From positions 434,001 to 498,000 of the forward strand of contig JAFKAC010000014.1 in NCBI GenBank assembly GCA_025766275.1: a stretch of DNA of 64,000 nt, in the 5' to 3' direction. The first letter of the stretch is position 1. Each line of letters starts with the position of its first letter. The position numbers and the translations under genes are program-made. The notes beneath the pieces were generated by a model that saw only the letters and a list, made by a program, of their open reading frames with translations, was not told the DNA's origin and ran no database searches. Below are positions 58,681 through 64,000 of this stretch, in pieces. Origin of the DNA: Lactarius indigo (Eukaryota; Basidiomycota; Agaricomycetes; Russulales; Russulaceae).

Positions 58681-59208
58681 GCTTAGGCAGGAAGTCTTCG
58701 TCTTTGTGGGTCATGTACTTCGGCTTACCGAGAGGACGCATCCGTGTGGCGCCGGGGGAAGGAGCGTAGCGCGGAGAGTGAAGATCCGGGGGGCGCACGA
58801 GAGGGGAATGGGAATGAACGATTGTATTATCAACCAGCGGATGTACTAGGGGGAGCGAGGGACGAAAGGGGTGAGATACAGAGTAGAGAGAAATTAGGTA
58901 GGTATGAGATGAGCCAGCAGAGACTGGGCGGAAGCACGAAGTGCTTCTCGATCGAAAAATGGGGGGGTTTTGTGTTCAAGGCGAGGTCGCAACGGGTGGG
59001 AACCTCCCGGAGCGCGCCGAAGAACGAGGGACAAAACACCTCTTCGTCGGTCACTTGGCGATTTTTATTCAGGGGTGCGGTAGGCGGGCGAAATGAAAGT
59101 GTTGCGGTTCTTTGAACCGGCTGAGGATAGGCAGGTGGCGGCCTGGAGGAAAGGGATGAGCACGTGCCGCCCTGTGCGCTCGCACAATGACTAAGCTACA
59201 AATGAACT
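58681..59208. other. Unassigned spacer
   Basis: Purine-rich sequence with no recognisable gene. A plus-strand frame at 58744-59115 is low-complexity and has no family features. Confidence 0.4.
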
Positions 59209-59450
59209 TCCACCTGGATAACGGAACTCAGACTGTTCGCTTCATCAGTTTTGTAGCTCCACCATCGTGCTCTTCGTGACACGAGTGTTCCCACTAAATA
59301 TCAGCGGCTAGGCTCACGCGGTTAGAGTGAACCATTCCCCGGATCCAAACCGAACACACCTGAAGACAAGCGTCAAGAAAGAACGGGACGGCCAAAAAGG
59401 ACGCTTGAGATTGGAAGGCCGCATAGGAGCACAGGCCCATACCGTAGAAC
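59209..59450 (-). pseudogene. Relic of an MFS transporter
   Basis: Degenerate but clearly related to MFS exons 3-4: CCATCGTGCTCTTCGTGACAC, GAGTGAAC...CCGAACACACCTGAAGACAAGCG, then GAACGGGA...GGCCAAAAAGGACGCTTGAG correspond to 61485-61640 of MFS5. The remaining exons are gone. Confidence 0.75.
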
Positions 59451-59454
59451 TTGA

Positions 59455-59740
59455 AAATTCCTTACCATGTTTACTATATTCCTTGATCAGGTCCGGGACT
59501 TGTTAGATGCCTTCACTGACTCCATCGTCCAAGCTCATGGGTGTGAAATACCCTAAGTAGGGTCAAGCAGAACTTGAACGAATGGTGCCTTCAAGCTGGG
59601 TCATAAGAAAAGGAAGGCGCAGACAGCCCATGCATTTTTTTTTGGATTCTCGGACACCTGTAATTAGATCGAAAGGTTGGCCAGCAGCAAGACAAAGGAG
59701 AATAACGCACTGTAACTGGAAAGTTGGTAACGGACGGCTC
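59455..59740 (-). pseudogene. Relic of the 5' end of a giant GTPase/vWA gene
   Basis: 59470-59550 resembles the third exon of copy B (56910-56985), which encodes ADEVKGMYRVLDLINESG: TTGATCAGGTCCGGGACTTG, then GCCTTCACTGACTCCATCG. 59630-59700 resembles the copy B upstream region. It lies directly beside the MFS relic, the same neighbourhood as in the living copies. Confidence 0.6.
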
Positions 59741-60271
59741 AAAATTGGCTAGGTATTAGAACAAGTAGCCGGGGCCTACTGGCGTGCCACTCCCTCTGAG
59801 GGACTGAGGGAGGTTGGGGATTTATCCCCAAGTCATACAGACTCTAGCTTTCCAGTGGCGAAGTCGCACATGTGCTCGACAGGGCCGATTGTAAATCTTC
59901 TGCTATGCTGCATTGATAATCAGTATATACAAATAGAGGAAATCAGCTTCCAGAATCAAAGCGCTTTCCGAGAGAAAAAATATATTCAGTCCGGCCAATT
60001 TGAAGATGCTGCGACTTTGGCGGAATGGAACCCGAGTGGACTCAGGCATAAGCTCCGAAGTACGATGACCCAAAAGTCGAGTTGGTCCATTTTCAGACGA
60101 CCCCGCCTCACACGTACGTGCAGAGGAAAGGGCAGGCATGGGGAAGTAAATGTTGGTTGTGGGAGTTTGGAACAGGGTCGTGGCCAAACGATAACGGAGA
60201 TCTAGCGAAGGCCGATTGTGAAATAATAATATGAGTATGGTCGTCCTCTGTACTATACTTTATAAATCTGT
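59741..60271. other. Spacer and MFS5 3' flank
   Basis: No supportable gene. Frames of about 100 codons on both strands (59855-60205) are mutually antisense and resemble nothing. Confidence 0.45.
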
Positions 60272-62098
60272 CTAAGATTCAGTGTCAGTGCGCATCAGAC
60301 CCGACCTGCCCTTTTTCATAAATTTATCATGCTCCCACAGGTTCCTCGGAAGCTGCACAGCCATTCCTATCCCAACCCATACGAGGGCGAGCAGCACGAC
60401 ATACGCAAAATTTCCGCCCAAAATATTGTTGTCCAGTGAGAACGCAAAAAGGGAAGCGGCAGCAGCTGGTCCGATCGTGCGCTGAATCGAGACCATCATC
60501 TGCGCAAGTCCATTCGTAGCGCCGAGTGACCGCTTGTTGGGTGCAGCAGAGGATATGTACATAAATATCGCGCCTGATCGATCCGCACCGCTTCAGTGAC
60601 CGCGAACAATGTAATAAGGTCCTGAACGACTTACTGAACCCCATATCAGAGAAAGACATTGCCAAGATCTGCAGTGTGATGAGCAATCCTACTGCCAGGT
60701 TCTGGCCGCGACTGGAATGACGTAACACCAGGTTCTCAGAGGGAAGCAGGATGTACACTGGGAAAAAAAGGATGATGCTGGCAATAAAAACGCGCTGCGG
60801 GCCGAAGCGCCCGACTAGGGGCGGGAAGGCTACGAGTTGAACGACGCAGTTGATAGACCCATATACTGCCATCCACAGACCAATAGACGCGGGACTCATG
60901 CCGAGCCCACCAAACTCAACTGACGTCGACCAGACAAGCGGGATGAGAGCACCAGCCGCCATATCAAGCAGTGCAATCATGCAGAAATTCGCAACCGTTA
61001 CCACGACTGGTCTCGTTAGCAGAGCGCGCAAGGATACCGGCTTCTCTGTGCCATTCACAGGTCCATCCAATATTTCTCCCTCTCCAACTGGTGGATGGTT
61101 CGAGTTGACCTCGGTGTTAGGCTTCATGACGGGGTCACTATTCACAGTCTAGGCGAGCTTGTAAGCACGGCACTCCATTGCAAGTGGAGAAGCCAACCTC
61201 CTCCAAGAAAATCGCGGCCAAAGAAAATGATAGGAGAGCATACGTAGCGGTGGCGAGACATGGCAGGAAGTATGGATACTGGCCCCAGAAAGGATGCGAG
61301 AGGACGTTTGGCCAACGATCTTGTGGTCTCGATAGCACACCGCCAATGAAAGGCCTGTAGGCCAGGATATTAGCTAACGACCCAAGGAAAGGTGTGATAT
61401 ATCAAACCCTATGGCGCCACCGACAGCCCAAGTAACTGTTATTAGCGAAAAGCCTTGTGCCATGTTGGTTTCATCAGTGAGCTCCGCCATCATGCTCTTC
61501 ATGACACCAGTGTTCCCATTAAGAATACCATTCAAACACCGGCTAGGCTCATTCAGATAGAGTGAACTACTCCACGGATTCAAGTCAACACACCTGAAGA
61601 CAAGCGCCGAGAAAGAGCGGGAAAGCCCAAAAAGGATGCTTGAGACAATGGTACCTAGAAGGCCGAATAGGAGTACGGGCTTGCGGCCTACGTTGTCAGA
61701 AAGACGGCTCCATTGGAGAATAGTGACTGCCTCAGCAGCAAAATACAAGGACACCTATAAATACCGTCGGTGGACTCGGATGAGAAGTGAAGAGACGAGA
61801 CATACTATGAGCCCTGCATAGTATCCAACCTTTCTTTCATCGCCATCAACGACTGGTAGCTCGCTGACAAGCTGAGGTAGACGTTACCGATAACCCGTGT
61901 AGTGGGAATTAATGAACGTACCTGGTTTATGTAGGGTTTAATCGACAGAGACGTGATGGGTTCACAGAGCTGTAACAACAGCAAGATGGCCACCTGGGCA
62001 ATAGGAAGAGGTGTTTTCGTTCGTGGCGCATTTCCATCATGCAGGAGGGGCGTTTCTTCCTCAGATTCAGGAGTGCCTTGGAACCTCTTGGGGGACAT
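60272..62098 (-). CDS. MFS5: major facilitator transporter, DHA1/YCR023C-ZIFL-like
   Basis: Seven exons from ATG 62098 (MSPKRFQGTPESEEETPLL) to the stop at 60272 (GLMRTDTES, an extended tail not seen in the others). Intron edges read directly: donor GTATGT after the second exon, GTTTGA...CTACAG before PFIGGVLSRPQDRWP, GTTGGC...CCTAG before TVNSDPVMKPNTEV, and GTAAGT...ATCAG before the last exon. About 505 residues and 12 membrane segments; MFS motif RLSDNVGRKPVLL. Some otherwise constant positions differ (FLEE for FLKE, ITLQILAMSFS), making it the most diverged paralog, but it is fully open. The unrelated duplicated segments at 58.3 and 63.0 kb bracket it. Confidence 0.86.
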
Positions 62099-63019
62099 CG
62101 GAGCGTGCTAGGTTCCAATGAGGCTCCACGCCCATACAACAAAACTTTATACAGATACAGGATAATGGTGAAATGGAAGCCAGCGCAATGATGAATCCGG
62201 AGGCCTATTCGCCCGAGGACTCGGAAGAAAAGGTCTCTGTCATGACAATCTTGTCCCCACACGTAGCGTCGAGTATTGATATCGAAGCACCTCCTCCCTG
62301 TTTTGGAAAGTTTCATCTTGGCACGATGCGCCATTGTCATCCTAATATCGGTATAAGTTACGATAGTTGATGAAACTCGAATGATTCCATGACGGCCCCC
62401 AGGTGGAAATATTAGTACCTGCGATTTGACCACTTACAGAGCGGTGGGTTGTCTCCGAGGTTGTCTCCTTGAAGTATTTTTCCTCGGTCCCGCACAAGGT
62501 CCCGCAACCCGTGGTTGTGGCCTTGCTCTTGTTCCATTCTTTGGCACTGTGCGCTACCAGAAAGCGATTCTCGCTATTACTTTTCAGGAAAATTGTAGCA
62601 CAGGTAGATGCACCGGATCAAGCACCTGAGTCCTGACCTCACTCCGTTGCAGACCTCGGCTGCATGTTTTGGATTTTCTCGAATAGGAAGCGTACCATTG
62701 CCACCACCGACGCAGACGCTTCCGTTTCGCAGGATACCATCGGCCCGGGTATACGAGTGGCGGTCAACGGTTACAGTGACTAAAATATTACTAATAACAC
62801 CTAGAGAGTACTTTAACAGTTAAGTACTTACCAACTAATTATCTCTCCCGGAATATCAATCGGATCAAAATTAAAAATCACCCGTCTCGGTCGGGGTAAT
62901 AATACTGTTCTCTTGGAAGTTGCAGGGAACGTTGGCACATGGTACGTGGCACGGGTGGGTCTCCCCTACCAGTGCATCAGTAACCCATAGTTACAGTAAA
63001 ATGTGCCACGCTGGTGTTC
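62099..63019. promoter_or_regulatory. MFS5 upstream region
   Basis: A TATA-like TTTATA (near 62146; minus-strand TATAAA) lies about 48 bp before the ATG. Sequence to about 62620 is related to the MFS4 upstream region (46790-47330), in blocks such as CCACACGTAGCG and CCCGCAACCCGTGGTTGTG. No gene is seen. Confidence 0.5.
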
Positions 63020-63810
63020 CCATTTTATCACCAAAGGTGAGTCTCGTCTATAGTCTCGTCTCCAAAAACCAGGGGAAGGATAAGACTGACAAGGAAATAT
63101 AGTACTTGGTGTAGCCTTTGGATCGCCATCACCAATATAGGTAAGAGTAGCCCTGTTTGATACACAGTGGGATCCTGCAAGGCATCCCGAATCTCCGATG
63201 AGTTCAATGCATCCGTGCGAGCTGTCACCAGCTGGAGCTCAACAGACCATAACCTATAGGAACAAGAAATCGTCAGGAGTGGGGCTAATCCCTTCAGTTA
63301 AACTTGTTGTCCTGGACTGAAGAAGAGGCGTGATCTCCCACTCGATGCGATCAAGGATGCGATGTTCATAACCAACTGAACTTGAAGTCGTGAATACTGG
63401 GGGTCCATTAAGTCCATTCAAAGTTGGCGCATCCTGTCACATTTTGATTCCGCATTTTGATTCCACATTTCCGAAATGCGGTTGCAAAACTTGAGTTCCC
63501 ACTCTGTAAAGTGCGACGCATGTCCGCATTTCTTGCTTACATTATGTTACTTCCCGTCTTGCAACAGGTGTTTGCGCATCGAGTTGCACATGATTTCTTT
63601 ACGGACCATCTACAAGGATGCACAGTTGGAATCTTGGTCGGAATTGTCTCCGTGTGTGTTATTGCGGAAAGCGCATGCAGTCTATCACGGAAGCCATGGC
63701 GGAGCACTGTCGAAAACAAGGTTGAAAACCAAGTTGAAAACGGTGAACGTCGACATGCGTTGCTCCCGGCAACAGCGGACCGTACGATCGGCCCGGGCTA
63801 CCTCCTCGGA
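63020..63810 (-). repeat. Duplicated segment, copy 2
   Basis: Longer counterpart of 58260-58680, with extra sequence between the shared blocks. Short frames on both strands (63028-63228 minus; 63457-63919 plus) are not conserved between the copies, so none is called as a gene. The remaining bases to 64000 show nothing I can support. Confidence 0.5.
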
Positions 63811-64000
63811 CCACACCATGACCTGCCTGGTCCTTGGCCTGGTCTTATATTGGGTTATATGGCGAACCTTCTGCTATATATCATCCACAGTCGGTGATAA
63901 TACAATGAATATAAGCTAGCTCAAAGCACCTTGCAAAAAAGCAAACCAATAGATTCAGTCCTGCCGCCTTGCCCGCCGCCTTGATGGCCTGTGCATGCTT

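Noticed and set aside
58744..59115. Plus-strand frame of 123 codons
   Set aside because: Low-complexity Arg/Gly/Glu sequence, with a similar-length frame antisense to it.
63457..63919. Two overlapping plus-strand frames of about 146 codons
   Set aside because: Not conserved in the related segment at 58.3-58.7 kb and without family features.

Overview
The window is eukaryotic and fungal, most likely from a filamentous basidiomycete (Agaricomycetes). Introns are very short (about 45-70 bp, GT...AG) and can be placed exactly by comparing paralogous copies. The mobile elements are those expected in such genomes: chromodomain Ty3/gypsy, Ty1/copia, a Tad/I-like LINE, an IS630/Tc1-mariner-like DNA transposon and a Mutator-like foldback element. 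There is no bacterial-style operon, rRNA or CRISPR. Assignment to any genus would be a guess.

Layout. 1-7053 is the 3' end of a gypsy element whose downstream reading frame was split by an LTR (now solo), which was itself split by a Tc1-like transposon; both insertions have exact target duplications. 7054-9540 holds a minus-strand copia Gag frame and unassigned sequence. 9541-27287 is one large minus-strand gene (copy A) of a giant GTPase / Cys-rich / von Willebrand A (vWA) protein. It is broken by a frameshift with stops, by a 7.6-kb LINE inside a tiny intron (the LINE carrying five solo LTRs), and by a GC-rich Mutator-like element inside the vWA exon. 28167-46751 holds four tandem minus-strand major facilitator (MFS) transporter paralogs; a nearly full-length plus-strand LINE (32525-41977) landed about 135 bp upstream of the second. 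48158-57346 is copy B of the giant gene, apparently intact. After relics of a further transporter and giant-gene start (59.2-59.7 kb) comes a fifth MFS gene (60272-62098), flanked by a duplicated unidentified segment.

How it fits together. Every host gene lies on the minus strand, and the unit 'MFS transporter(s) + giant GTPase/Cys-rich/vWA protein' has been duplicated repeatedly, flanks included. The giant protein joins a GBP/RHD3/VLIG-like G domain (GQQSVGKS P-loop, DFEG G3), a run of Cys/His-rich NF-X1-like segments and a C-terminal vWA domain with a MIDAS motif. G domains of this class are known from animal cell-autonomous immunity and membrane remodelling; what this fungal architecture does, and whether it works with the transporters, is unknown. 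The locus is birth-and-death in action: copy B and four transporters are open, one transporter has a frameshift, copy A is broken, and at least one older unit is a relic.

Most premature stops in the repeats are TGA in contexts compatible with CGA-to-TGA change, pointing to cytosine methylation and deamination at CpG as the main decay process.
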